30,572 nucleotides of DNA from an uncultured Lachnospiraceae bacterium (GTDB taxonomy: Bacteria; Bacillota; Clostridia; Lachnospirales; Lachnospiraceae): the NCBI GenBank assembly GCA_910577645.1, contig CAJTOL010000036.1:1-30572 (forward strand). Reading direction: 5' to 3'. Of this stretch, positions 6,297-15,037 are shown piece after piece (the first letter of the stretch is position 1; each line of letters opens with the position of its first letter). The notes under the pieces are model-generated. The model ran no database searches. It was not told where the DNA came from and worked only from the letters and a program-made list of their open reading frames with translations. The position numbers and the translations under genes are program-made.

Positions 6297-8579
6297 ATGA
6301 CAGAAGTAAAAAAGCGTCGGGAACTGGATATGGAACTGGAAGCACCAGCTGACTTTACCAGCCCGGAAGAATTATACGAAGAACTGGTCCGTCGGATTCA
6401 GAGATACCACCCTTCCGACGACCTGAGCATGATAGAGAAGGCTTATAAAGTTGCAGACAGCGCCCATCAGGGGCAGAAAAGAAAGTCAGGGGAAGCTTAC
6501 ATTATTCATCCCCTGTGTGTTGCGATTATTCTGGCGGATTTGGAGCTGGATAAAGAAACCATTGTCTCCGCTCTTCTCCATGACGTGGTGGAGGACACAG
6601 TCATGACCTTAGAAGAGCTGTCTCAGGAATTTGGAGCTGAAGTGGCCCTTTTGGTAGACGGCGTTACCAAGCTGACCCAGCTTTCCTGGTCCCAGGATAA
6701 AACTGAGATTCAGGCGGAAAACCTGCGTAAGATGTTTCTTGCCATGGCAAAAGACATCCGGGTAATTTTAATTAAGCTGGCGGACCGTCTTCACAATATG
6801 CGGACCCTCCAGTACCAGACGCCGCCCAAACAGAAGGAAAAGGCCAGGGAGACCATGGATATTTATTCTCCCATTGCCAACCGCCTGGGTATTTCCAGGA
6901 TTAAGATTGAACTGGACGATCTGGCGCTGAAATATCTGGAGCCGGATGTCTATTATGATTTGGCAGAAAAGATTTATTTAAAAAAGGATGAGAGAGAGGC
7001 CTTTGTGGACTCCATTGTCAAAGAAGTAGGACGCCATATGAAGATGGCCGGAATTGACGCGGAGATTAGCGGGCGGGTAAAGCATTTCTTCAGCATTTAC
7101 CGCAAAATGGTAAACCAGAAAAAGACCCTGGATCAGATTTACGATTTATTTGCGGTACGGATTATCGTGGAGAATGTTAAGGACTGCTACGGCGCTTTAG
7201 GGGTTATTCATGAGATGTTTAAGCCCATTCCCGGGCGCTTTAAAGATTACATTGCCATGCCTAAGCCCAACCGGTATCAGTCTCTTCATACCACCCTTAT
7301 TGGAGGGAACGGCCAGCCCTTTGAGATCCAGATCCGCACTTATGAGATGCACCGAACCGCAGAATACGGCATTGCGGCTCACTGGAAATATAAGGAGAGC
7401 GGCAGCGGCCAGGTGGCGGCAGGCAGCGAGGAGGCAAAGCTTAGCTGGCTGCGCCAGATCTTAGAGTGGCAGAAGGAAGCGGATGATGGCAAGGAGTTTT
7501 TAAGCCTGGTTAAAAACGATTTAAATCTGTTTTCCGAAAATGTATACTGCTTTACCCCGTCGGGAGATGTAAAGACCCTTCCCAGCGGATCCACCCCCAT
7601 TGACTTTGCCTATGCCATCCACAGTGCAGTAGGCAATAAGATGGTGGGAGCAAAGGTAAACGGCAGGCTGGTTAATATTGATTACCAGCTGCAAAACGGA
7701 GACAGAATTGAGATCCTTACTTCTCAGAATTCCAGAGGCCCCAGCCGGGACTGGCTGGGCCTGGTAAAGAGCACTCAGGCCAAAAATAAGATTAACCAGT
7801 GGTTTAAAAGTGAATTAAAAGAAGACAATATCCTTCGGGGAAAGGATATGATGGAGCGCTACTGCAAGGCAAAAGGCATTAATTTCCCCGATATTAACAA
7901 GCCGGAGTTTCAGGAAAAGGTAATGCGCCGCTACGCATTCCGGGATTGGGAGTCGGTGCTGGCATCCATTGGCCATGGAGGCTTAAAAGAGGGCCAGGTC
8001 ATCAACAAGATGCTGGAAGAGCAGCGCAAGAAGGAAAAGAAGGAGATTACCGATGCCAACATTTTAGACGGCATAAGCGATACTAACGGAAAGGTGCCGG
8101 TAAGCGCCAGCAAATCCAAAAGCGGTATTGTGGTAAAAGGAATCCACGATCTGGCGGTGCGCTTTTCCAAGTGCTGCAGCCCGGTGCCGGGAGATGAGAT
8201 TGTAGGTTTCGTTACCAGGGGCCGGGGAATCTCTGTTCACCGTACTGACTGTATCAATATTATCAACCTTCCGGATGACGAGAGGATGCGGCTTTTGGAC
8301 GCAGAGTGGCAGGCGCCGGAGAATGAAGGCAATAAGGCCACCTACTCTACAGAAATCAAGATTTTCGCAAACAACCGGATAGGAATGTTTGTAGATATAT
8401 CCAAGGTGTTTACCGAGCGTCAGATTGACATTACTTCCATGAATGTCCGCACCAACAAGCAGGGCAAGGCCACCATCATTATGACCTTTGATATTCATGG
8501 CAAGGAAGAATTAAGCCAGCTTACCAACCGGATCCGCCAGGTAGAGGGCGTGCTGGATATTGAGAGAACGGCAGGCTGA
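6297..8579 (+). CDS. relA: Bifunctional (p)ppGpp synthetase/hydrolase, RelA/SpoT family
   Basis: It makes and degrades (p)ppGpp, the stringent-response alarmone, on or near the ribosome. It is full length at 760 residues. Domains in order: an HD hydrolase with HDVVED at about 95-100; the synthetase with RFKDYIAMPKPNRYQSLHTT from about residue 314; TGS around 410-475 (VYCFTPSGDVKTLP); a zinc-finger/helical region with KCCSPVPGDEI; and a C-terminal ACT domain ending at 760. Both active sites look intact, so it should be bifunctional (Rel). AAAGGAGCGGGTGAG precedes the ATG. The MBL gene starts 9 bases after the stop, with hemZ overlapping that, so these are likely one transcript. Confidence 0.98.
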   Translation: MTEVKKRRELDMELEAPADFTSPEELYEELVRRIQRYHPSDDLSMIEKAYKVADSAHQGQKRKSGEAYIIHPLCVAIILADLELDKETIVSALLHDVVEDTVMTLEELSQEFGAEVALLVDGVTKLTQLSWSQDKTEIQAENLRKMFLAMAKDIRVILIKLADRLHNMRTLQYQTPPKQKEKARETMDIYSPIANRLGISRIKIELDDLALKYLEPDVYYDLAEKIYLKKDEREAFVDSIVKEVGRHMKMAGIDAEISGRVKHFFSIYRKMVNQKKTLDQIYDLFAVRIIVENVKDCYGALGVIHEMFKPIPGRFKDYIAMPKPNRYQSLHTTLIGGNGQPFEIQIRTYEMHRTAEYGIAAHWKYKESGSGQVAAGSEEAKLSWLRQILEWQKEADDGKEFLSLVKNDLNLFSENVYCFTPSGDVKTLPSGSTPIDFAYAIHSAVGNKMVGAKVNGRLVNIDYQLQNGDRIEILTSQNSRGPSRDWLGLVKSTQAKNKINQWFKSELKEDNILRGKDMMERYCKAKGINFPDINKPEFQEKVMRRYAFRDWESVLASIGHGGLKEGQVINKMLEEQRKKEKKEITDANILDGISDTNGKVPVSASKSKSGIVVKGIHDLAVRFSKCCSPVPGDEIVGFVTRGRGISVHRTDCINIINLPDDERMRLLDAEWQAPENEGNKATYSTEIKIFANNRIGMFVDISKVFTERQIDITSMNVRTNKQGKATIIMTFDIHGKEELSQLTNRIRQVEGVLDIERTAG

Positions 8580-8588
8580 GGAGGTCAT

Positions 8589-9245
8589 ATGAGCAAATTA
8601 CGGATTCAGACCATGGTGCTGGGAATGGTCAGCACCAACACATATATTTTATATGAAGAGGGAGGCAGTCAGGCCGTGATTGTGGATCCGGCGGATCACC
8701 CGGAACGGATTTTGAATAAATGCCGGGAGTGGAAGCTTACCCCTGCCGCCATTGTTTTAACTCACGGTCATTTTGACCATATCGGCGCCATAGAGGGCAT
8801 TTTAAAGGACTGCCCGGTGGAGGTGATTGCCGGGGAGAAGGAAGAGAAGCTGATAAAAGATCCGGGCCTGAACCTGTCCGGCCAGTTTGGCAGAGGATAC
8901 GGAGCAAAGATTACCCACCCGGTAAAGGACGGAGAGGAGTTTTCTCTTCTGGGCCTTACCTGGAAGGTGCTTGAGACGCCGGGCCACACGGTCGGATCGG
9001 TCTGCTATTATATTGCCGGGGAAGGAATCCTGTTAAGCGGGGATACCTTGTTCCGGGAATCCTACGGCCGCACCGACTTTCCGGGAGGCAGCAGCAGACA
9101 GCTGACAGAGTCCATTGGCAGGCTGTTTAAACTTCCGGAGGACACTATGGTGTATCCGGGCCATGATTCGGCCACAACGATTGGCCATGAAAAACAGTAC
9201 AATCCCATTGGGGCATACCTCCCACAGACTGGAGATTTTACATGA
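8589..9245 (+). CDS. MBL-fold hydrolase, glyoxalase II-like (YqgX/GloB-like)
   Basis: A cytoplasmic zinc hydrolase of 218 residues. The metal motif THGHFDH is at residues 58-64. Other ligands are H133 (TPGHTVGS), D152 (SGDTLF) and H192 (PGHDSATT), so the whole set is present. It belongs to the short glyoxalase II-like group lacking the C-terminal glutathione-binding domain, so a true hydroxyacylglutathione activity is doubtful. Its position between relA and hemZ is a familiar arrangement in Lachnospiraceae/Clostridia. GAGGAGGTC precedes the start, and its stop overlaps the hemZ start by 4 bases (ATGA). Confidence 0.93.
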   Translation: MSKLRIQTMVLGMVSTNTYILYEEGGSQAVIVDPADHPERILNKCREWKLTPAAIVLTHGHFDHIGAIEGILKDCPVEVIAGEKEEKLIKDPGLNLSGQFGRGYGAKITHPVKDGEEFSLLGLTWKVLETPGHTVGSVCYYIAGEGILLSGDTLFRESYGRTDFPGGSSRQLTESIGRLFKLPEDTMVYPGHDSATTIGHEKQYNPIGAYLPQTGDFT

Positions 9246-10786
9246 TAGGAATTTTGTTAAATGACAATTCATATGAACAGGATATCAGGGAACTTCTGAT
9301 GGCCTTTTACCCCGGCGAAACCTTTGCACACCAAGAGGGGGCAGAGGTTTCCTTTTATGTAGAGGGAAAGGTAAATGAGGCCCGGGATAAGTTTGAACTG
9401 AGGATTTTTGAAAAGCAGTGCGCGACCTGCCGCACTCAGTCGGCAGTTCCGGGGGCTCAGTCCACCCTTATCTGGCCGGATTTTCCTCCGGAGCTTTTGC
9501 CGGAGTGGAGCGAATTTTTAAAATGCGCTCCCATTCAGCTGCCTTATGACGACCGCGCCGTCTCAAAAAGCAAAATCAAGCGCCGCCTGTATTTTATGCT
9601 TTATGCCCTGACTGGAAAGCTTCTGCCCTGGGGGACTTTAACCGGCATCCGCCCTGCCAAGATTGCTATGACTAAGCTGGATCAGGGGTGGAGCAGGGAA
9701 GAGATCGAGAATCATATGGATTCCACATACCTGACAAGCCGGGAAAAAATCCATTTAAGCATGGATATTGCGGAGAGGGAGCGTCGCCTCCTAGCCCCCT
9801 TAAATTACCAGAAAGGCTACAGCCTGTACATTGGGATTCCCTTCTGCCCCACTACCTGCCTGTATTGCTCTTTCCCTTCCTATCCTATCGGAAAATGGAA
9901 GGGCAGAACCGGGGATTACTTAAACGCATTAATAAAAGAAATGGACTACACAGCCGCCAAAATGGCCGGCCGGCCGTTGGATACCGTATATTTGGGCGGA
10001 GGCACTCCCACATCTTTACCGGCGGAAGACTTAGATCTCCTTCTTAACAGGCTGAGGGCGGCTTTTCCGGTGGAACAGGCGCTGGAACTTACCGTGGAAG
10101 CCGGACGCCCTGACAGCATTACCAGAGAAAAGCTTCTGGTGTTAAAGCGCCACGGCGTCACCCGGATTTCCATTAATCCCCAGACCATGAAGCAGGAGAC
10201 GTTAGATCTGATTGGCCGCCGCCACTCTGTGGAAATGGTAAAAGAAACCTTTGCCATGGCAAGGGAGCTGGGCTTTGACAATATCAATATGGATCTGATT
10301 ATCGGCCTTCCCGGCGAGAGCAGCAGGGACGTAAAAGATACCATGGAACAGGTGAAAGAATTAAATCCCGACTCTGTTACCGTCCATTCCCTGGCAATTA
10401 AAAGGGCGTCCCGGCTGAAGCTTCTCTGGGAGGAATACAGAGATAAGACCGGGCAGGATATTGACGCCATGGCGGAGATTACCGCCCGGGCAGCAAAGGA
10501 TATGGGGCTGGAGCCTTACTATTTATACCGCCAGAAAAACATGGCCGGTAACTTCGAAAACGTAGGCTACGCCGCCCCGGGAAAGGCCTGTATTTACAAC
10601 ATTTTGATTATGGAGGAACTTCAGACCATCCTGGCCTGCGGCGCAGGCACCACCACCAAGCTGATTTTTCCGGCGGAAAACCGCAAAGAGCGTGTAGAAA
10701 ATGTAAAAGATGCGGACCAGTATGTGGAGCGAATTGACGAAATGCTGGAAAGAAAAGAAAAAATGCTTGCAAATTGGGAAAAGTAA
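9242..10786 (+). CDS. hemZ: Coproporphyrinogen dehydrogenase HemZ-like radical SAM enzyme
   Basis: An oxygen-independent coproporphyrinogen III oxidase-type enzyme, or a close radical SAM relative. The 4Fe-4S motif CPTTCLYC is at residues 202-209 (C202, C206, C209), followed by YLGGGTPTSL, the usual glycine-rich SAM-contact motif. The roughly 190-residue N-terminal extension before the radical SAM core is typical of HemZ and absent from HemN. The protein has 514 residues. The start overlaps the preceding stop (ATGA), which indicates translational coupling. HemZ in clostridia often occurs without a full heme pathway, so its real substrate here is uncertain. Confidence 0.93.
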   Translation: MIGILLNDNSYEQDIRELLMAFYPGETFAHQEGAEVSFYVEGKVNEARDKFELRIFEKQCATCRTQSAVPGAQSTLIWPDFPPELLPEWSEFLKCAPIQLPYDDRAVSKSKIKRRLYFMLYALTGKLLPWGTLTGIRPAKIAMTKLDQGWSREEIENHMDSTYLTSREKIHLSMDIAERERRLLAPLNYQKGYSLYIGIPFCPTTCLYCSFPSYPIGKWKGRTGDYLNALIKEMDYTAAKMAGRPLDTVYLGGGTPTSLPAEDLDLLLNRLRAAFPVEQALELTVEAGRPDSITREKLLVLKRHGVTRISINPQTMKQETLDLIGRRHSVEMVKETFAMARELGFDNINMDLIIGLPGESSRDVKDTMEQVKELNPDSVTVHSLAIKRASRLKLLWEEYRDKTGQDIDAMAEITARAAKDMGLEPYYLYRQKNMAGNFENVGYAAPGKACIYNILIMEELQTILACGAGTTTKLIFPAENRKERVENVKDADQYVERIDEMLERKEKMLANWEK

Positions 10787-10799
10787 TTTACAATGGATG

Positions 10800-10833
10800 T
10801 AACAGTTCAGACGGCGGGAAATTTGAACTGTTA
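10800..10833. repeat. Small palindromic element between hemZ and hisS
   Basis: A perfect 10-bp inverted repeat, TAACAGTTCA (10800-10809) and TGAACTGTTA (10824-10833), around a 14-base centre. There is no T-tract, so it is not an ordinary terminator. Its arm sequence, including the next G, is the same as the terminal repeat of the larger element at 12149-12297 on the other side of hisS. Confidence 0.85.
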
Positions 10834-10876
10834 TCACCGAATAATAACGTACTTCAATGAATGGGAGAGAATAATA

Positions 10877-12148
10877 ATGCCATTAAAGAAAAAACCAGTA
10901 ACCGGCATGAAGGACATACTGCCCGGAGAGATGCAGATCCGGGAATATGTTATGAGCCAGATTAAAGAAACCTATAAAAGCTTTGGATTTTCCCAGATCG
11001 ACACCCCCTGTGTAGAACATATCGAAAACCTGACCAGCAAACAGGGCGGAGACAATGAAAAGCTGATTTTTAAGATTTTAAAGCGGGGGGAGAAGCTGAA
11101 CTTAGAGACTGCCCGGACAGAAAGCGATGTGGTGGACGGCGGCCTTCGTTATGATCTGACCCTGCCTCTTTCCAGATATTACTCCAACAATGCCGCATCC
11201 CTGCCGGCCCCCTTTAAAGCGCTGCAGATGGGGAGCGTTTGGAGAGCAGATCGCCCTCAGAAAGGGCGTTTCCGCCAATTTGTCCAGTGCGATATTGATA
11301 TTTTAGGAGATGCCACCTGTATGGCGGAGATTGAATTAATCCTGGCAACTACCACTGCCTTAGGAAAAATCTGTAAGGACGAAAAATTTACCGTCCGTAT
11401 TAATGACAGGGAAATTTTAAAGGCCATGGCCCTTTACAGCGGATTTCCGGAAGAGTCTATGGAGCAGGTGTTTATCACCCTGGATAAGCTGGACAAGATC
11501 GGTATGGATGGCGTAAAAGAGGAGCTTTCTCAAAATGGATTTTCCCATGAAAGTATTGAAAAATATACAGAGCTGTTATCCTCTGTTACTAACGATTCCC
11601 AGGGGGTATGTAAGCTGGGGCAGGCTCTGGACGGCGTGCTGCCGGAAGGGGTAGCGGCGAACCTGGCCCACATTATGGACACGGTGACCGAGGTTCTGGA
11701 TGTGGAGGCAGACTGCCGTTTGGTATTTGATCCCACCCTGGTTCGGGGCATGGGTTACTATACCGGCACCATTTTTGAGGTTTCCGTGGAAGGCCTTGGC
11801 TACTCGGTGGCCGGAGGCGGACGCTATGACAAAATGATCGGCAAGTTTACCGGAATGGATACCCCGGCCTGCGGTTTCTCCATTGGTTTTGAGCGGATTG
11901 TGGGGATGCTGATGGATGCTGGCTTTACCGTACCGGGAGAAGGAGAAAAGACGGCATACCTCTTTGAAAAGGGATTAGATCCGGAAGCTCTGGCCGCCGT
12001 TATCAAAGAGGCCATGAAAGCCAGAAAGGGCGGCGCCCGGATTCTGGTTGCCCAGATGAATAAGAATAAAAAATTCCAGAAAGACCAACTTATGAAAGAA
12101 GGTTACCGGGAATTTAAAGAATTTTATAAAGAAGCGCTGAAAAAATAG
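10877..12148 (+). CDS. hisS: Histidyl-tRNA synthetase
   Basis: It charges tRNA-His, as a class II synthetase in the cytoplasm. It is 423 residues from the ATG at 10877 (MPLKKKPVTGMKDILP), which has GGGAGAG 7 bases upstream. An in-frame ATG at 10793 would add 28 unrelated residues across the palindrome and is not credible. Motifs visible are the motif 2 region VWRADRPQKGRFRQFVQCD, the HisRS-specific LVRGMGYYTGTIFEV, and the GGGRYDKM segment. The C-terminal anticodon-binding domain is complete. It is followed directly by the 149-bp palindromic element and aspS, a common hisS-aspS order. Confidence 0.98.
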   Translation: MPLKKKPVTGMKDILPGEMQIREYVMSQIKETYKSFGFSQIDTPCVEHIENLTSKQGGDNEKLIFKILKRGEKLNLETARTESDVVDGGLRYDLTLPLSRYYSNNAASLPAPFKALQMGSVWRADRPQKGRFRQFVQCDIDILGDATCMAEIELILATTTALGKICKDEKFTVRINDREILKAMALYSGFPEESMEQVFITLDKLDKIGMDGVKEELSQNGFSHESIEKYTELLSSVTNDSQGVCKLGQALDGVLPEGVAANLAHIMDTVTEVLDVEADCRLVFDPTLVRGMGYYTGTIFEVSVEGLGYSVAGGGRYDKMIGKFTGMDTPACGFSIGFERIVGMLMDAGFTVPGEGEKTAYLFEKGLDPEALAAVIKEAMKARKGGARILVAQMNKNKKFQKDQLMKEGYREFKEFYKEALKK

Positions 12149-12297
12149 TAACAGTTCAGCCTTGCATCTTCTTGGCCGCGATACGCGGACAAGAAGCGTG
12201 AGGCGTCCGCCTTATGAAGATTCAAAGTAAAAAATTCTTATGAAAACAAGTTTTCAACACATTTTTTACTTTGAATCTTCGCAAGGCTGAACTGTTA
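12149..12297. repeat. 149-bp nested palindromic element between hisS and aspS
   Basis: The ends are a perfect 17-bp inverted repeat: TAACAGTTCAGCCTTGC (12149-12165) and its complement (12281-12297). Inside are three further stems. The first pairs CTTCTTG with CAAGAAG and CCGCG with CGCGG (12168-12196). The second is a small AGGC/GCCT hairpin near 12201-12212. The third is a perfect 19-bp stem, 12216-12234 with 12262-12280, whose loop holds TGAAAAC/GTTTTCA. The last stem abuts the outer arm. It starts the base after the hisS stop and ends 8 bases before the aspS ribosome binding site. I read it as a MITE-like or REP-like element transcribed as a multibranched RNA. No T-box sequence is present. 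Confidence 0.9.
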
Positions 12298-12321
12298 GAA
12301 AAAATGAAGGAGATGTACATT

Positions 12322-14112
12322 ATGGCAGAAGCAATGTTAGGGTTAAAGCGTACTCACCGCTGTACAGAAGTGACTGCTGCCCAGATCGGCGGCACGGTTA
12401 CCGTTATGGGATGGGTGCAGAAGAGCAGAAATAAAGGCGGCATTATTTTCGTAGATCTAAGAGACCGTTCCGGCATCCTGCAGCTGATTTTTGAGGAAAA
12501 GGACTGCGGCCCGGAGAACTTTGCCAAGGCAGAAAAATTAAGAAGCGAGTTTGTAATTGCAGTGGTGGGCAGAGTAGAAGCCCGTTCCGGCGCAGTCAAC
12601 GAAAATCTGGCTACCGGCGCTATTGAGATTCGGGCAGAACAGCTCCGCATCCTTTCTGAGTCTGAGGTCCCCCCCTTCCCCATTGAGGAAAACAGCAGAA
12701 CCAAAGAAGAACTGCGTTTAAAATACCGGTTCTTGGATATCAGAAGGCCGGACATCCAGAGAAACTTAATGCTCCGCAGCAAGGTGGCCACCATGACCCG
12801 GGCCATTCTGGCAGACCAGGGCTTCTGGGAGATTGAGACTCCTACCCTGATTAAAAGCACCCCGGAGGGGGCAAGAGATTATCTGGTGCCCAGCCGTGTT
12901 CATCCCGGCTCCTTTTACGCTCTGCCTCAGTCTCCCCAGCTTTTTAAGCAGCTTTTAATGTGTTCCGGCTGCGACCGGTATTTCCAGCTTGCCCGCTGCT
13001 ACCGGGATGAGGACCTCCGCGCAGACCGGCAGCCGGAGTTTACCCAGATCGATATGGAGATGTCCTTTGCAGATGTGGATGATGTAATCGGCGTAAATGA
13101 GGTGCTCCTTCAGAAGCTGTTTAAGGAAGTATGTAATTTTGACCTGCAGCTCCCTATTCCCAGAATGACCTGGAGAGAGGCGATGGATCGATTTGGCTCT
13201 GACAAGCCGGATCTGCGCTTCGGCATGGAGCTTAAAAATGTTACGGAGCTGGTAAAGGGCTGCGGCTTCGGCGTATTCACCGGTGCTGTCGAAAACGGCG
13301 GTTCTGTTCGGGGAATTAATGCCCAGGGACAGGGAGCAATGCCCAGAAAGAAAATCGACGCTTTGGTAGACTTTGCCAAGGGCTTTGGCGCCAAGGGTCT
13401 GGCTTACCTGGCAATCCAGGAGGACGGAAGCTACAAGTGTTCTTTTGCTAAATTTATGACAGAGGAAGAGCTGAAAGCCCTGGCAGATGCCATGGACGGA
13501 AAGCCCGGCGACCTTCTGTTATTTGCGGCTGACAAGGATAAAGTGGTATTTGACGTATTGGGAAATCTGAGACTGGAGTTGGCAAAGCAGCAGGATTTGT
13601 TAAAGAAAGACGATTTTAAGTTCCTGTGGGTAACCGAGTTTCCACTGTTAGAGTATTCCGAGGAGGAGAACCGCTATGTGGCCATGCACCATCCGTTTAC
13701 AATGCCCATGGATGAGGATCTTCCCCTTATTGACACCAATCCGGGTGCAGTTCGTGCCAAGGCTTACGATATTGTATTAAACGGTACTGAGATGGGCGGC
13801 GGTTCTGTCCGTATCCATCAGGCTGACATCCAGGCTAAGATGTTTGAGGTGCTGGGCTTTACCCCAGAGCAGGCAAATCAGCAGTTCGGTTTCCTGTTAG
13901 AGGCATTTAAATACGGCGTTCCGCCTCACGCAGGCCTTGCTTACGGTTTTGACCGTATGATTATGCTGATGGTAGGCGCAGATTCCATCCGCGATGTAAT
14001 CGCCTTCCCCAAGGTAAAGGACGCTTCCTGCATGATGACCGAAGCTCCCACCCCGGTGGCTCCCAAGCAGCTTGAGGAATTGTGCATTAAGATTTCTGAG
14101 AAAGAAGAATAA
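12322..14112 (+). CDS. aspS: Aspartyl-tRNA synthetase
   Basis: It charges tRNA-Asp (possibly also tRNA-Asn if the organism uses the amidotransferase route). It is 596 residues from the ATG at 12322, with AAGGAG 10 bases upstream. A possible TTG start at 12271 lies inside the palindromic element and is rejected. Domains are the OB-fold anticodon domain at the N-terminus, the class II catalytic core with motif 2 (YFQLARCYRDEDLRADRQPE), a bacterial GAD-type insertion (about residues 310-420), and motif 3 (GLAYGFDRMIMLM) near the end. The length and insertion are those of the bacterial type. Confidence 0.98.
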   Translation: MAEAMLGLKRTHRCTEVTAAQIGGTVTVMGWVQKSRNKGGIIFVDLRDRSGILQLIFEEKDCGPENFAKAEKLRSEFVIAVVGRVEARSGAVNENLATGAIEIRAEQLRILSESEVPPFPIEENSRTKEELRLKYRFLDIRRPDIQRNLMLRSKVATMTRAILADQGFWEIETPTLIKSTPEGARDYLVPSRVHPGSFYALPQSPQLFKQLLMCSGCDRYFQLARCYRDEDLRADRQPEFTQIDMEMSFADVDDVIGVNEVLLQKLFKEVCNFDLQLPIPRMTWREAMDRFGSDKPDLRFGMELKNVTELVKGCGFGVFTGAVENGGSVRGINAQGQGAMPRKKIDALVDFAKGFGAKGLAYLAIQEDGSYKCSFAKFMTEEELKALADAMDGKPGDLLLFAADKDKVVFDVLGNLRLELAKQQDLLKKDDFKFLWVTEFPLLEYSEEENRYVAMHHPFTMPMDEDLPLIDTNPGAVRAKAYDIVLNGTEMGGGSVRIHQADIQAKMFEVLGFTPEQANQQFGFLLEAFKYGVPPHAGLAYGFDRMIMLMVGADSIRDVIAFPKVKDASCMMTEAPTPVAPKQLEELCIKISEKEE

Positions 14113-14113
14113 A

Positions 14114-14181
14114 AAAAGAAGGATGGGGCGTTGCAAAATGAAACCAGAGACTTTCTATTTGCGACATTCCCATCCTCTTTT
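14114..14181. terminator. Bidirectional terminator between aspS and the Crp/Fnr gene
   Basis: The outer arms are GGATGGG (14121-14127) and CCCATCC (14169-14175); the inner arms GTTGCAAA (14130-14137) and TTTGCGAC (14158-14165) pair with one G-U. TCTTTTA follows on plus and a T-run (plus A-run 14112-14118) follows on minus, so it can serve both converging genes. Confidence 0.8.
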
Positions 14182-14875
14182 ACATTAGGTCCTGGTGATG
14201 CATCAGGCTGATCAGCAAATCTTTGTCTTTAATAATAATACAACCATCTTTTCGGTCAATGGCCCCCATTTCCTTTAGCTTCTTGGCCAGGCGGCTTACA
14301 GTAACCGGATGCATCCCAAGGTATTTGGAAACCTCTGCGAAGGAGAATGTTTTGGGGACTATATAGCCGTCCCCCTTTTTAATGGAGCAGCTTAGCAGCC
14401 ACTGGCAGAACTGGGCAGTCCGGTTGCCGTCCATGGTAATATGAAATTTGTTGATCAGCTCCAAATAATTGTGAGTCATAGAGTTTAAGATTCCTTTGCA
14501 GAAATCCGGTGATTCTGACATAAGCAGCAAAAACTGCTGTTCTGTAATATGGTAAAAAAGACAGTCGGTTTTTGCTATGGCCCAGCACATCTGAGGGGCC
14601 ATCACATAACCCCAGTCATAATTTTTCTTCCAATCATCGGCAAACATCCGAACTAAGACGCCGGCAAAACCAATTACCCGTTTGGCATTAAAATACAGAT
14701 GAACCCGCTCTTCGCCGGCATCATTGTAAGTGATAAGGGAGGCAACCCCCTGCTCCAGATAACAGACGGTCTGAGTGATCCCATCGATTAACGGATTACA
14801 GATATACTCCCCTCTTTTTACTTCTTTGCGCGTGCCGATGTTCAAAAAATCAGTCCTTATATCATAGCTTTCCAT
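14180..14875 (-). CDS. Crp/Fnr family transcriptional regulator
   Basis: A protein of 231 residues with an N-terminal cNMP-binding-type beta-barrel and a C-terminal winged HTH. The recognition region is FSFAEVSKYLGMHPVTVSR, followed by LAKKLKEMGAIDRKDGCIII. No cysteine cluster of the Fnr iron-sulfur kind is visible at the N-terminus, so it is probably a ligand sensor rather than an oxygen sensor (inference). It is divergent from the SLC13-type transporter and is its most likely regulator. Its promoter region on the minus strand has a TATAAT (plus 14918-14923) without a good -35. Confidence 0.92.
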   Translation of the reverse strand: MESYDIRTDFLNIGTRKEVKRGEYICNPLIDGITQTVCYLEQGVASLITYNDAGEERVHLYFNAKRVIGFAGVLVRMFADDWKKNYDWGYVMAPQMCWAIAKTDCLFYHITEQQFLLLMSESPDFCKGILNSMTHNYLELINKFHITMDGNRTAQFCQWLLSCSIKKGDGYIVPKTFSFAEVSKYLGMHPVTVSRLAKKLKEMGAIDRKDGCIIIKDKDLLISLMHHQDLM

Positions 14876-14917
14876 AACACGCCCCCTTAAAAGCTAATAT
14901 ATCGTAGTTCCATTGCC

Positions 14918-14923
14918 ATTATA
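14918..14923 (-). promoter_or_regulatory. Candidate -10 box of the Crp/Fnr gene
   Basis: TATAAT on the minus strand, 43 bases upstream of the start codon. The -35 at the expected distance is poor (TGGCGA), which would suit a promoter needing an activator or self-regulation. Confidence 0.4.
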
Positions 14924-15037
14924 CTATATAATTCAACAAATCGCCATAAAAAGACGAAATATTTAGCCAAGACTATTGGAATAAAAGAAAATAGTATGTT
15001 AATGTTATAACAAATAAATAATGGAGGAATGAGAGTG

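Noticed and set aside
10793..10876. N-terminal extension of hisS from an upstream ATG
   Set aside because: The extra 28 codons cross the palindrome, have no ribosome binding site and do not resemble HisRS.
12149..12321. T-box riboswitch before aspS
   Set aside because: No conserved T-box sequence (GGGTGGNACCGCG-like) and no antiterminator/terminator pair with a T-run; the structure is explained by nested inverted repeats.
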